Notes: generated from the letters alone by a model not told the origin. 46,899 bases of DNA from an uncultured Gammaproteobacteria bacterium (GCA_947259915.1 CAMYOC010000009.1:1-46899); one strand, 5' to 3'. Shown: positions 7,322 through 15,003, counted from the stretch's first letter. Program-made: numbers and translations.

Positions 7322-7963
7322 ATGACCAAAGAGTTAGTCCACACACCCAAGCAGACGCGCTCACAGAATACGCAGGAGAAAGTGCTGCGGGCACTGGAAG
7401 AAATGTTGAGTGAGCGCTTTTTCGAACAGATCACGATTCGCGACCTGGCCGCTCGCACCGGCGTGGCAAGTGGCACGATTTACCGGCGCTTTAAGGACAA
7501 GGAGGCTCTGCTGCCGGTGTTATACGAGCGTTTTGATCTGATGAAAAGTGAGTGGGCAGAAGGATTTTGGGACGACTTTGACCTGGACACGGAACGCCGC
7601 GTAAGGCCAAGGATAAGACATCTGGTTGGCAAGCATTTGGCCTTCTACAAGGCGCATGCTCCGATCTTGCGTACTGTTTACTTGTACATGCGTCTGCATG
7701 GAGAACTTAGCATCGAAAATATTGACCAGAAGCGTCAATCCTTATACCTGCACATGCTGGAGCCGGTGTTTGCGGCCTTGGCAAGTGAGGAACGGGTCGA
7801 GCCGAACGCTGATCAGGTCAAGCTATTTCTCTTGCTGCTGCTCAGCAGCGTCAATGAGCGAATGTTGTTTGGCGATCTTAAACCCGCGCGCACTCTGCAG
7901 ATAGATGATGAAGCGTTTGTCACGGAGTTGACCGCCGCGCTGCAAGCATATCTGAGCGGCTAG
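7322..7963 (+). CDS. TetR/AcrR-family transcriptional regulator
   Basis: 213 residues. The N-terminal helix-turn-helix (about 18-62) includes FFEQITIRDLAARTGVASGT and IYRRFKDKEALL, a standard TetR DNA-binding domain. The C-terminal ligand-binding part is helical and unassigned. It probably represses itself and the divergent CPBP protease through the two TGTAAAC-N4-GTTCACA sites. The ATG at 7322 was chosen because the HTH starts at the usual distance from it; no strong Shine-Dalgarno is visible. The stop is immediately followed by a family B repeat. Confidence 0.9.
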   Translation: MTKELVHTPKQTRSQNTQEKVLRALEEMLSERFFEQITIRDLAARTGVASGTIYRRFKDKEALLPVLYERFDLMKSEWAEGFWDDFDLDTERRVRPRIRHLVGKHLAFYKAHAPILRTVYLYMRLHGELSIENIDQKRQSLYLHMLEPVFAALASEERVEPNADQVKLFLLLLLSSVNERMLFGDLKPARTLQIDDEAFVTELTAALQAYLSG

Positions 7964-7965
7964 AA

Positions 7966-8033
7966 AAGGTGTCCAGAAAAGGTGTCAGGTTTATTTTTCC
8001 TAAATGAAAAAAAATAAACCTGACACTTTTTGA
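7966..8033. repeat. Family B palindromic repeat with duplicated left edge
   Basis: AAAAGGTGTCCAG is followed by a complete unit: AAAAGGTGTCAGGTTTATTT, a short loop, then AAAATAAACCTGACACTTTT. The stutter at the left edge resembles the tandem half-sites at 1553. It could terminate tetR transcription. Confidence 0.85.
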
Positions 8034-8134
8034 CACAAATAGCGCGTGAATAGGACAGGCGCATTCTCGCATTGGTTTACTACCGCGGCTAATATGTGCC
8101 TGTCGCTGGTTTGGCGATCTTCCGGAGTCCCCCA

Positions 8135-8476
8135 ATGCCCAAGAGAATCGTCGTGTTTGCGGTGCTGTTGATCGCGCTTGGCGTCGGTGCTTTCCTGATG
8201 TCTTCCAGCCGTACCGCCCTGCTGCCCGCCTACGTGGGCGGCGCATTGGCGATCGTCGGGGCCCTGGCGATGGGACTCGCTGGTTTTCGCAAGTACCTGC
8301 TGCCGGTCGCCGGGCTCGTCGCACTGCTCGGCGCCCTGGCCCCGGCGGCGGCGCTCGCCATCCGCGCAGCCGCCATGAGCCCGCTCGCCCTGACGGTCAA
8401 CGTCGGCATGCTGGCTTTGAGCGCGACGCTATTCGCCCTGATCGTTCGCGAGTTCATGGCTACGCGGCGCGCCTAG
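8135..8476 (+). CDS. Small four-helix membrane protein, unknown function
   Basis: 113 residues starting MPKRIVVFAVLLI, preceded by GGAG 8 nt upstream. Four predicted membrane segments (about 4-22, 28-47, 54-75, 82-104) separated by short loops, with a basic C-terminus (FMATRRA). I do not recognise a family. It lies between family B repeats and converges on the enolase-superfamily gene. Confidence 0.65.
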   Translation: MPKRIVVFAVLLIALGVGAFLMSSSRTALLPAYVGGALAIVGALAMGLAGFRKYLLPVAGLVALLGALAPAAALAIRAAAMSPLALTVNVGMLALSATLFALIVREFMATRRA

Positions 8477-8494
8477 CGGACGGGCCGCGGCCGC

Positions 8495-8571
8495 AAAAAG
8501 GTGTCAGGTTTATTTTTCCTAAATGAAGAAAAATAAACCTGACACCTTTTTAGGTGGACACCTTTTTAGGT
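8495..8571. repeat. Family B palindromic repeat plus partial tandem copy
   Basis: The two arms, AAAAAGGTGTCAGGTTTATT and AAATAAACCTGACACCTTTT (8495-8551), are followed by a further partial unit (GGTGGACACCTTTTTAGGT). The stop codon of the minus-strand enolase-superfamily gene (8566-8568) lies inside this extension, so the repeat has reached the very end of that gene. It sits between convergent genes. Confidence 0.85.
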
Positions 8572-9669
8572 GATCTCGAGAACCGGCTCCCCAATCACCT
8601 CGAATCGCGGCTCGATCCCGAGCCCCGGTTCGGTGGACGCCGCCAGCCGGCCGTTCTGCCGTTGCGGCGCTCCGGCGGCATTGCTCACGGTGACGTAACT
8701 GTTGAAGTCCGTCGACGTGAACAGGTATTCCGTCGGCGTGCTGTGGGCGAGACAGGCGATCGCCGCCGTGGTGATGTCGCCGCCCCAGCTGTCCTCGATC
8801 GTCATGGCGATCCCCAGGGACACGCAGAGATCCCGCGCCAGCTTCGCCTTGGTCAGACCGCCGAACTTGCTGATCTTGATATTGACCACGTCCGCGCCGC
8901 CGTCGGCATGGGCGCGCAACAGGGCCGGCATCCCGTTCATGCATTCGTCCATCACGAAGGGGTGATCCGTCCTGCGCCGGATGGAGAGACATTCCTCGTA
9001 GCTCGCGCAGGGCTCTTCGATGTAGACATCCACATCGCGGACACCGCGGACCACCCGGGCCGCATCGTGCATCAGCCAGCCGGTGTTGGCATCGGCGACC
9101 AGCCGGTCGCCCGGTTCGAGCACCTCGGACACGGCCCGTATCCGCGCGATGTCCTCCAGCGGGTCGGCGCCCACCTTGAGCTGGAAACGGCGATAGCCTT
9201 CGGCGCGATAGCCCGCCACGCTGGCGGCCATCCGCTCGGGCGTGTCCTGGGAGATCGCGCGATAGAGATGGAAGTCGTCGCCGAAACGACCGCCGATCAA
9301 CTCACAGACCGACTGGCCGCAGACCTTGCCGAACAGGTCCCAACAGGCCATGTCGATCCCGGTCTTGACGTAGGGATGGCCCTTGAGCGCCCGATCCATC
9401 CGGTCGTTGATCTCACCGAGACGGGTCGGGTCCATCCCGATCAGGTGCGGCCCCAGTTCCTTGACCCCGGCGCGGACCCCGGCGCCATACGCGGCCAGGT
9501 AGAACGGACCCAGGGGGCAGACCTCACCGTAGCCCGTCACACCGTCGTCGGTCTCCACGGCCACGATCGTGCTGTCGAAGACCTCGACGGATTTTCCGCC
9601 CGACCACTTGTAGCTGCCTTCGTGTAGCGGCAGATCGACCTGCCAGGCTCTGATACGCTTGATTTTCAT
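8566..9669 (-). CDS. Enolase-superfamily enzyme, probable cis-3-hydroxy-L-proline dehydratase
   Basis: 367 residues of the mandelate racemase/muconate lactonizing group. Predicted catalytic lysines are Lys165 (FQLKVG) and Lys265 (VVNIKISK). Predicted Mg ligands are Asp193 (VADANTGW), Glu218 (YIEEP) and Asp241 (FVMDE). The N-terminal capping segment with [18 protein letters not shown] is, to my recollection, typical of the group containing 4-hydroxyproline-betaine 2-epimerase (HpbD) and cis-3-hydroxy-L-proline dehydratase. The divergent neighbour is an ornithine-cyclodeaminase-family protein. That pairing suits dehydration of cis-3-hydroxy-L-proline to pyrroline-2-carboxylate followed by reduction to proline. 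The specific substrate is inference; betaine epimerase is the main alternative. Confidence 0.8.
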   Translation of the reverse strand: MKIKRIRAWQVDLPLHEGSYKWSGGKSVEVFDSTIVAVETDDGVTGYGEVCPLGPFYLAAYGAGVRAGVKELGPHLIGMDPTRLGEINDRMDRALKGHPYVKTGIDMACWDLFGKVCGQSVCELIGGRFGDDFHLYRAISQDTPERMAASVAGYRAEGYRRFQLKVGADPLEDIARIRAVSEVLEPGDRLVADANTGWLMHDAARVVRGVRDVDVYIEEPCASYEECLSIRRRTDHPFVMDECMNGMPALLRAHADGGADVVNIKISKFGGLTKAKLARDLCVSLGIAMTIEDSWGGDITTAAIACLAHSTPTEYLFTSTDFNSYVTVSNAAGAPQRQNGRLAASTEPGLGIEPRFEVIGEPVLEIT

Positions 9670-9767
9670 GCTGGTGCCGGCGCTCCTTGAGGATGCGCCA
9701 TTATGGTCCGGCGCCGATTCCCATCACAACCGGCACTGCCCGAAGCCCAGACGCACGAGATCAAACG

Positions 9768-10760
9768 ATGCTCATCCTCAATGCCAGCCAGGTCCGCCAG
9801 ACACTCCCCATGCCGGCAGCCGTCGAGGCGATGAAGCGCGCGTTCCTGGCCATCTCCGCCGGCGAGGTCGACATGCCGCTGCGCAGCCATCTCAACCTCG
9901 CGGGAGGCCGCGGCACGACACTGGTCATGCCGGCGCATGTCGTCTCCAGTGACACGGATTCGCTGGCGGTGAAGATCGTCTCGGTCATCGGCGACAATCC
10001 GCGGCGAGGCCTGCCGCGCATCATCGCGACGGTGCTGGTCATTAACCCCGAGACCGGCGAGCCCATCGCCGTGATCGAGGGCACGACGGTGACGGCCATC
10101 CGCACCGCCGCCGCATCGGCAGCAGCCACCGATGCACTGGCCCGCCCCGACTCGCAGACGCTGGCCGTCATCGGCGCCGGGGTACAGGCGCGCGAACACA
10201 TCGCCGCGATCCACTGTGTCCGTGATATCCGGCAGACTTATCTGGTCGCCAGGGATCGCGCCCAGGCCGAGCGCCTGATCGAGGACATGTCAGCGGTTGA
10301 TCCGGCCATCCGCGACATCACGATCTGCGAGAGTTCTGACGAGGCCGTGGCCCAGGCCGACGTCGTCTGCACCGTGACGACATCAGCCGACCCGGTGTTC
10401 TCTCCGGACGCCATCCGGTCCGGCACCCATATCAATGCGGTGGGTTCCTACCAGCCTCACACGGTAGAGATCCCCGGTGAAACCGTAAAGGCCGCGCGGG
10501 TATTTGTCGATCACCGGCCCTCGGCGCTGGAAGAGGCGGGTGATCTCATCGTGCCGCTCGAGTCCGGGCTGATCGACGCAAGCCACATCCTCGGCGAGGT
10601 GGGCGAAGTACTGGCCGGGAGCATCGTCGGCCGGCGCAGCGCCTCGGACGTTACGTTATTCAAATCGGTTGGCTGTGCAGCTGAAGATTGCCTGGCCGCG
10701 AGCGAGGTGTTGGACCGGGCGAAGGCGCTAGGAATCGGCGAGGAGACCACCTTGATCTGA
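9768..10760 (+). CDS. Ornithine cyclodeaminase/mu-crystallin family, probable pyrroline-2-carboxylate reductase
   Basis: 330 residues. The N-terminal dimerisation segment includes MPLRSHLNL and TTLVMPAHV. The Rossmann domain begins LAVIGAGVQAREHI (about 125-138), followed by CTVTTSADPVF and INAVGSY. Many members reduce ketimines such as delta1-pyrroline-2-carboxylate to L-proline rather than deaminating ornithine. The divergent enolase-superfamily gene, with starts 99 bp apart, supports that role. The start at 9768 aligns with the family N-terminus (MLILNASQV). The last about 60 bases recur, slightly diverged, at 13660-13720. Confidence 0.8.
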   Translation: MLILNASQVRQTLPMPAAVEAMKRAFLAISAGEVDMPLRSHLNLAGGRGTTLVMPAHVVSSDTDSLAVKIVSVIGDNPRRGLPRIIATVLVINPETGEPIAVIEGTTVTAIRTAAASAAATDALARPDSQTLAVIGAGVQAREHIAAIHCVRDIRQTYLVARDRAQAERLIEDMSAVDPAIRDITICESSDEAVAQADVVCTVTTSADPVFSPDAIRSGTHINAVGSYQPHTVEIPGETVKAARVFVDHRPSALEEAGDLIVPLESGLIDASHILGEVGEVLAGSIVGRRSASDVTLFKSVGCAAEDCLAASEVLDRAKALGIGEETTLI

Positions 10761-10789
10761 GCGATTGAATTCATGACGCTAGAAGACGT

Positions 10790-10957
10790 CTAGGCATAGT
10801 CGTCTATCGACTCGTCAAACGGAACCCCTGCAATGGCGCAATGCTGCTTAATTGCCCCTTGGAGAGTGAAAAAGGACCCAATGCTCTCATGAATCAGGTG
10901 ACCCCCAGCTTCGCTTATCTTGGTTACTGCCCATTCCTTCACTGAGTTTCCTTGCAT
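10790..10957 (-). CDS. Possible 55-residue small protein
   Basis: A frame of 55 residues starting MQGNSVKEWAVTKISEAG and ending FDESIDDYA. It has mixed charged and hydrophobic composition and no membrane segment. I do not recognise it. Its start lies 7 bp from a family B repeat and no ribosome-binding site is visible, so it may be the 3' remnant of a longer gene truncated by the repeat. Apart from this frame and repeats, the 450-bp stretch 10761-11213 holds only a possible membrane-protein tail. Confidence 0.35.
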   Translation of the reverse strand: MQGNSVKEWAVTKISEAGGHLIHESIGSFFTLQGAIKQHCAIAGVPFDESIDDYA

Positions 10958-10963
10958 ATTGTT

Positions 10964-11020
10964 GGAAAAGGTGCCGGGTTTATTTTTCCTAGAGGGGGAA
11001 ATAAACCCGGCACTTTTTCA
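10964..11020. repeat. Family B palindromic repeat
   Basis: GGAAAAGGTGCCGGGTTTAT and, after the loop, AAATAAACCCGGCACTTTTT. The CCGGG variant is compensated in both arms (GCCGGG with CCCGGC), which supports selection or copying of the folded structure. Confidence 0.85.
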
Positions 11021-11023
11021 TTC

Positions 11024-11113
11024 AATCGGTTTCTGGCTTTCGGCGGCAGCATGATCGTCCTGGTGGTCATGTGGATCGGCGTGTTGTTACACGTTGTTGG
11101 CGGCCCCGTCTGA
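11024..11113 (+). pseudogene. Possible C-terminal tail of a membrane protein
   Basis: Directly after the family B repeat an open frame reads NRFLAFGGSMIVLVVMWIGV and continues LLHVVGGPV to a TGA. It is one hydrophobic helix with a plausible C-terminus and no start context. It is too short to be sure, but it fits the pattern of orphan gene tails next to family B repeats in this window. Confidence 0.3.
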
Positions 11114-11134
11114 GCTGCACAATTGGCAGAAAAA

Positions 11135-11199
11135 CGGGGACAGTTTACTTATTTCCTCTGCCCGGTTGAGACAGGGAAGAAATAAGTAAACTGTCCCCG
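11135..11199. repeat. Family A paired element, ACTTATTTC variant
   Basis: Forward CGGGGACAGTTTACTTATTT and reverse AAATAAGTAAACTGTCCCCG around a loop containing CCCGGTTGAGACAGGG. The C-to-T change in the core is matched by the compensating change in the opposite arm. It lies 14 bp past the stop of the small beta-rich gene and may serve as its terminator. Confidence 0.85.
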
Positions 11200-11213
11200 T
11201 AGCCCGCTACCAG

Positions 11214-11495
11214 CTAATTGGCGTCTATCGTGCCGCCGCGTGGGTCTTTTGTTCTACCCACTGTGTAAGAATAGCTTCCCCCGGTGGCATTGGCAGTGTA
11301 CGGGCCCGCGCTTTGCTCATTGGCTATCGTCACCGAACTTTCTGGCGCTGGCACAAAAGCAGGAGGCGTCGGGAGCGTCAATACGGTTACATCGCCCGTA
11401 TTGTTGGTAAACGTGACCGTGTCCCCGTGAGTCACGGAAACGGGGTTCGGGTCTGGGCCAGCACTGTTCAAGGTGATGGTGTGGGCTGTGGGCAT
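11214..11495 (-). CDS. Small beta-rich, cupredoxin-like protein in a TIR operon
   Basis: 93 residues without signal peptide. The pattern PNPVSVTHGDTVTFTN, a central VTVLTLP strand and a final GGSYSYTV suggests a small cupredoxin/Ig-like beta-sandwich. It has no cysteine and no plausible set of copper ligands, so it would not bind copper in the classical way. GAGGAG precedes the ATG by 8 nt. It is the third gene of a minus-strand operon after a TIR-TPR protein and an 86-residue protein, with an 18-bp gap to the latter. A similar position is held by the 136-residue gene in the second TIR operon (42929-43339). The role is unknown; it may be a partner or sensor for the TIR protein. Confidence 0.65.
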   Translation of the reverse strand: MPTAHTITLNSAGPDPNPVSVTHGDTVTFTNNTGDVTVLTLPTPPAFVPAPESSVTIANEQSAGPYTANATGGSYSYTVGRTKDPRGGTIDAN

Positions 11496-11513
11496 TGCTT
11501 GGTCTCCTCTGTG

Positions 11514-11774
11514 TTATTTCTTACTCGTCAATCTGTACGTGACACAAAGCTGGGACCACGTATCGCGTACAACTCTCTCAATCAACTCCAGCCTCCTGGT
11601 AACGGCTAGCCAATCTCGGAGATAGTCCAACCACTTATGCCTCGGTGCATCAATAGATGGGTGGTCAAATTCCGATTCGCCGACTCTAGGTCGTTGGGAC
11701 ATGAAAAGCCAATCTAAGTGATCCTCGAGCGAGGATTGGACCAGCATAGAAAGCATGCCAAGACCTGCTTTCAC
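11514..11774 (-). CDS. 86-residue helical protein translationally coupled to TIR-TPR gene
   Basis: The GTG start overlaps the stop codon of the TIR-TPR gene (GTGA), which points to translational coupling. The sequence is rich in amphipathic helix (HKWLDYLRDWLAVTRRLELI, ERVVRDTWSQL) with no signal peptide or membrane segment. I do not recognise a family. Its tight placement between the TIR gene and the beta-rich gene is the best argument that it is real. It could be a regulatory or adaptor subunit; that is speculation. Confidence 0.5.
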   Translation of the reverse strand: MKAGLGMLSMLVQSSLEDHLDWLFMSQRPRVGESEFDHPSIDAPRHKWLDYLRDWLAVTRRLELIERVVRDTWSQLCVTYRLTSKK

Positions 11775-13477
11775 GGATCCGTGAGCAGATCGGACAGCTC
11801 GGGGTTGCGCTGGATTCGCTGCCGCGAATACCCGAGCTCGAGGGATCTGCGGATGTGTTTGATTGCCTTGTCGCGCTGCCCGATGAGTGCGTACACCTCG
11901 GCGCCGGCGGCCAGGATTTCCCCGGAGTCGGGGGACAGGGTCATGGCGGTGCCCAGGCGCTGGAGCGCCAGCGCCGGTCGATCGGTCTTGGCATAGTAAA
12001 GCGCGAGATCACTGTTGGCGAAGGCGTCGCGCGGGTTCTGCTGCCGCGCCGCTTCGGCCAGATCGATCGCGCGTTCGAAGGTCTCGATGGTCTGCGGGTC
12101 CATGCCATTCGTCCAGGAGTAGACGAAGGCAAGGTTGCCCCACGCTAGCCAGTTCGAGTCTTCGATTTCCAGCGCCTTCCTATACGCATCGACCGCGTCG
12201 GCATAGCGCTCGCCCCGTGCGTACGCGGTGCCGAGGTTCGAGTAGGCCATGTATGTAGGTCGTAACTCGATTGCCCGCTGATAAACAGTGATGGCTTCCG
12301 GGATCCTACCCGTCTCGCTGAGGGCGGAGCCGAGATTGACCAGCGCGGCAAAGTTGTCCGGGGCGAGACGAATGACGGTCTGCCACTGACGGATCGCCTC
12401 GTCAAACCGGCTCTGACGGAACAGGAAGTTGGCGTAGGAATCGAGGATTGAGATGCGCTCCGGATCGAGCGAAACCGCCTTTTGAAAGGACGCCTCGGCA
12501 TCTTGCAGCCTGCCAAGACGCTCATAGACAATCGCGATCGCCTGATTGGCTTTCGCGTCATTGGCGTCGATCGAGACCGCGCGCTGGAGCGCGGACAGCG
12601 CGAGGTCAAGATTGCCTCGCGCCAGCTGGACACGCCCAAGCGCCACCTGCACCGGCGCCAGTCCGGCGTTCAGGCGCACGGCCTCATCGGCGCTGGTGGC
12701 CGCTTCGTCCAGGAAGGTCTCGTCCCGCGTCAGCGCATAGCGGATGCGCAGGGCCTCGGCCAACCGCGCATAGGCCAGCGCAAAGTCCGGGTCGAGGGCG
12801 GTGGCTTCGCGGAACAGACCGATCGCCGTCTCGAGGTTGTCGCCCTGGTCCCAACGCCCGACCAGATCGAGACCTTCGAGATACCGATCGTAGGCATTCG
12901 GTGCGGCCATGCTTGCCGGGCCGGTTTTCCTGCCGGTGACGGCGGAATCCCACGGCGACCAGGCAAACAGCAATAGCATGGTGGATCCGAGCAACAGCAA
13001 AGCGAGTGCGATGCTGAGTTTGTGATTCTTCTTTGCCCGGACAAATGGGGCGAATCGTGAGCCCTCCTGCCGCAATGCTTCAAGCAGGTGTTGCTGATAC
13101 ATGGAGTCGGTGTGACGGAACAGCGCGTGCACTCGATTCAGGACCAGCTCCAGCTCCGCCGGCAGGCTGCAGTCGTCCAGGTACACCGGTACGATCTCAA
13201 TGTCGTGGCTGATGGCGTAATCGATTTCCCTCAGGCAATGAGCGGATTGAAGCGATGCCTCGGAGATGAAAAAGAGAAATTTCTTCGCGCCTTTGATGGC
13301 ACCGGCTATTTCAGCGCGCCAGGATTTTCCGGCGGAGATGCCTTCGTCGTACCAAAGATGTATGTCACTGCGATCGAGCAGGATCAGGTCGGAATAGACG
13401 CTGTCCGCGTCCTTGTGCGCGTAGCAGACAAACACATAAGGCTCGGTGCCCTTGTACGACGGGAGCGGTTTGTCCAA
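11771..13477 (-). CDS. TIR domain - transmembrane - TPR protein
   Basis: 568 residues. The N-terminal TIR domain (about 12-140) shows YVFVCYAHKDADSV (box 1-like), WYDEGISAGKSW (BB-loop region) and SAHCLREIDYA. Glu84 there is at the place of the catalytic glutamate of NAD-cleaving TIR domains. One membrane helix follows (about 154-173), then about ten TPR units to the C-terminus. The TIR domain would face the cytoplasm and the TPRs the periplasm if the helix spans the membrane. TIR proteins of bacteria are often NADases in anti-phage or stress signalling; activity here is inference. The start is TTG at 13477 with GGGGA upstream, the only start codon between an in-frame TAG and the domain. First gene of a probable three-gene operon. 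Confidence 0.85.
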   Translation of the reverse strand: MDKPLPSYKGTEPYVFVCYAHKDADSVYSDLILLDRSDIHLWYDEGISAGKSWRAEIAGAIKGAKKFLFFISEASLQSAHCLREIDYAISHDIEIVPVYLDDCSLPAELELVLNRVHALFRHTDSMYQQHLLEALRQEGSRFAPFVRAKKNHKLSIALALLLLGSTMLLLFAWSPWDSAVTGRKTGPASMAAPNAYDRYLEGLDLVGRWDQGDNLETAIGLFREATALDPDFALAYARLAEALRIRYALTRDETFLDEAATSADEAVRLNAGLAPVQVALGRVQLARGNLDLALSALQRAVSIDANDAKANQAIAIVYERLGRLQDAEASFQKAVSLDPERISILDSYANFLFRQSRFDEAIRQWQTVIRLAPDNFAALVNLGSALSETGRIPEAITVYQRAIELRPTYMAYSNLGTAYARGERYADAVDAYRKALEIEDSNWLAWGNLAFVYSWTNGMDPQTIETFERAIDLAEAARQQNPRDAFANSDLALYYAKTDRPALALQRLGTAMTLSPDSGEILAAGAEVYALIGQRDKAIKHIRRSLELGYSRQRIQRNPELSDLLTDP

Positions 13478-13607
13478 GCCGGCGTCCCCGGCCTATTTGT
13501 AAGAATATGTAAGCACAGCGCCCGTAAATTAGCATTTCTGCCCGGTTATCGGGAAACCTTTTGAAACCAGACAGTCATAGCATGACGGTGGCGGCGTTCA
13601 CTTATTC

Positions 13608-13658
13608 GAAAAAGGTGCCAGGTTTATTTAGGAAAAATAAACCTGGCACCTTTTTTCA
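13608..13658. repeat. Family B palindromic repeat, short loop
   Basis: GAAAAAGGTGCCAGGTTTAT and AAATAAACCTGGCACCTTTT are separated by only a few bases. A diverged 3' end of the cyclodeaminase-like gene begins directly after it. Confidence 0.85.
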
Positions 13659-13659
13659 C

Positions 13660-13717
13660 CGAGGTGTTGGACCGGGCGAAGGCGCTAGGTATCGGCGAGG
13701 AGACTATTCTGATCTGA
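13660..13717 (+). pseudogene. Duplicated 3' tail of the ornithine-cyclodeaminase-like gene
   Basis: 61 bases (13660-13720) match 10703-10763 with five differences and keep the reading frame to the stop (EVLDRAKALGIGEETILI, against ...EETTLI in the intact gene). Most changes are silent. It is therefore more likely the end of a lost paralogue than a fresh copy. The rest of the paralogue is missing and a family B repeat occupies its 5' side. Together with the intact gene end it brackets the TIR operon as a direct repeat about 2.96 kb apart. Confidence 0.75.
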
Positions 13718-13769
13718 GCGGGTGCGGCGACAAAATTCAGAGGCAGGGAAAAAGGCACCTTTTCACAAT

Positions 13770-14591
13770 CTATCTCACGACTGTGCCCAGTTCCGCCACA
13801 AACCGATTCCACGCCGGCGTCCCCGGATGGACCCAGTCGAAGTGGCCGGCAGGCAATCCCACCATCGTGTGCGGCTTTAGTGAGGGAATCTCGTAGGGCA
13901 CGATGCGGTCCTCGCTGCCCATCAGCAACACGGTGCCCGGCGGCGCCGGCCGCATAGCGGGGTTGGCGGCATCATCATTGGCACCGGCATCGCCAAGGAA
14001 TTGTTTCCCGGCACGGTTACAGCCGCCTTCGCCTTGCACATACGTGGCCATGTCGCTGATTGCGGCCAGGCCAATCACGCCGCGCGGGGCGAGCCCTGCT
14101 GGCGGATCCTGCCCGACCAGCAGCGCCAGGTGCCCGCCGGCAGAATGTCCCGCCAGCACCAGCCTCGACAGATCGATACGCGCATTGTCGAGCCCGGCGA
14201 GTGTCGTCAGCGCGGCCCGTACATCCTCCAGGGAACCGGGCCAGCCGCCGCCGGGGTCGCCCACGCGCCGGTACTCGATGTTCCACACGACGTAGCCGGC
14301 CTGGTTCAGCGCCGTGGCCAGCGCGCGGCTGTGGTCGATACCGTAGGCGTTGAGCCAGCAGCCGCCGTGTACGAAGGCCACGATGGGGGCCGGCGCGTCA
14401 TCTTCGGGCAACCACAGCTCGGCGAACTGGGGCTCGGCATCGCCATAGCGGATTGTCCGCGCCGGTTCGCCCGCCGGCAGGGCCAGCACGGCGTCGAAAC
14501 TCACGTTCGGCGCCACCGGCGGATAGTCGGCCGCGGCCAGTTGGGAAGTGCCCAGACAGAGGCATGCGAAAAGAAACCTGGTGTCGATCAT
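13770..14591 (-). CDS. Exported alpha/beta-hydrolase (esterase/kynurenine-formamidase-like)
   Basis: 273 residues with a signal peptide (about 1-20, ending LAAAD). The esterase fold motifs are intact: FVHGGCW (oxyanion hole), AGHSAGG with the nucleophilic Ser, acid Asp in GSEDRIVP and His in PAGHFDWVHPG. The HGG and GHSAGG pattern resembles the BD-FAE/kynurenine formamidase-like group. The mature enzyme should act in the periplasm on a small ester or amide; the substrate is unknown. It starts at ATG 14591, just before a family B repeat. Confidence 0.85.
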   Translation of the reverse strand: MIDTRFLFACLCLGTSQLAAADYPPVAPNVSFDAVLALPAGEPARTIRYGDAEPQFAELWLPEDDAPAPIVAFVHGGCWLNAYGIDHSRALATALNQAGYVVWNIEYRRVGDPGGGWPGSLEDVRAALTTLAGLDNARIDLSRLVLAGHSAGGHLALLVGQDPPAGLAPRGVIGLAAISDMATYVQGEGGCNRAGKQFLGDAGANDDAANPAMRPAPPGTVLLMGSEDRIVPYEIPSLKPHTMVGLPAGHFDWVHPGTPAWNRFVAELGTVVR

Positions 14592-14609
14592 GGCTTCGTA
14601 GCTTATCGC

Positions 14610-14668
14610 GGAAAAGGTGCCAAGTTTATCTTTCCTAAAGGGGAAAATAGACGCGGCACATTTTCATC
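14610..14668. repeat. Family B palindromic repeat, degenerate
   Basis: GGAAAAGGTGCCAAGTTTAT and AAAATAGACGCGGCACATTT form imperfect arms. A short orphan coding tail follows directly. Confidence 0.75.
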
Positions 14669-14813
14669 CTTTCGTAAATTGGGCAGAGACGAACGGCAGA
14701 TACGCCGGATTATTGCCAGTGTGGCAGGCCTGAAGTGGCTGGACCCAGACAGTCCGTTTCCAGACGGTTTGATCGAAGGGATATGGAAGTCCGGTGAGGA
14801 CGAAATGTGGTAA
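14669..14813 (+). pseudogene. Orphan C-terminal coding remnant, unknown family
   Basis: An open frame immediately after the repeat reads KLGRDERQIRRIIASVAGLK, then WLDPDSPFPDGLIEGIWKSG and ends EDEMW before TAA. The composition looks like a real soluble protein C-terminus, but there is no start or ribosome-binding site. I do not recognise the parent. It is best read as the tail left by a 5' deletion. Confidence 0.4.
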
Positions 14814-14864
14814 CGCGAGGCCATGGGCGCCGGGCGTGGCATCCGGGGCTGTCTAAGGTAGAAG

Positions 14865-14891
14865 AGCTATAAAGCTATGATCGGCGCCAGC
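14865..14891 (+). repeat. Family D repeat
   Basis: AGCTATAAAGCTATGATCGG then CGCCAGC. One of five copies of a short sequence with consensus GCTATAAAGCTATGACCGGCACCAG. Confidence 0.65.
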
Positions 14892-15003
14892 TTTTTTTAC
14901 TCCGGTTTATCCCCATTGAGTTCGAGCCAAAAAAGCCCCATTTAGAGAGTGGGAAGGCTGGGTGTTGATTGCACGGAGAGGTTGGGCATCAGGAGCTTTC
15001 GTT

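Noticed and set aside
8554..9627. 357-codon plus-strand frame opposite the enolase-superfamily gene
   Set aside because: Antisense shadow; the minus-strand protein keeps all metal ligands and both lysines.
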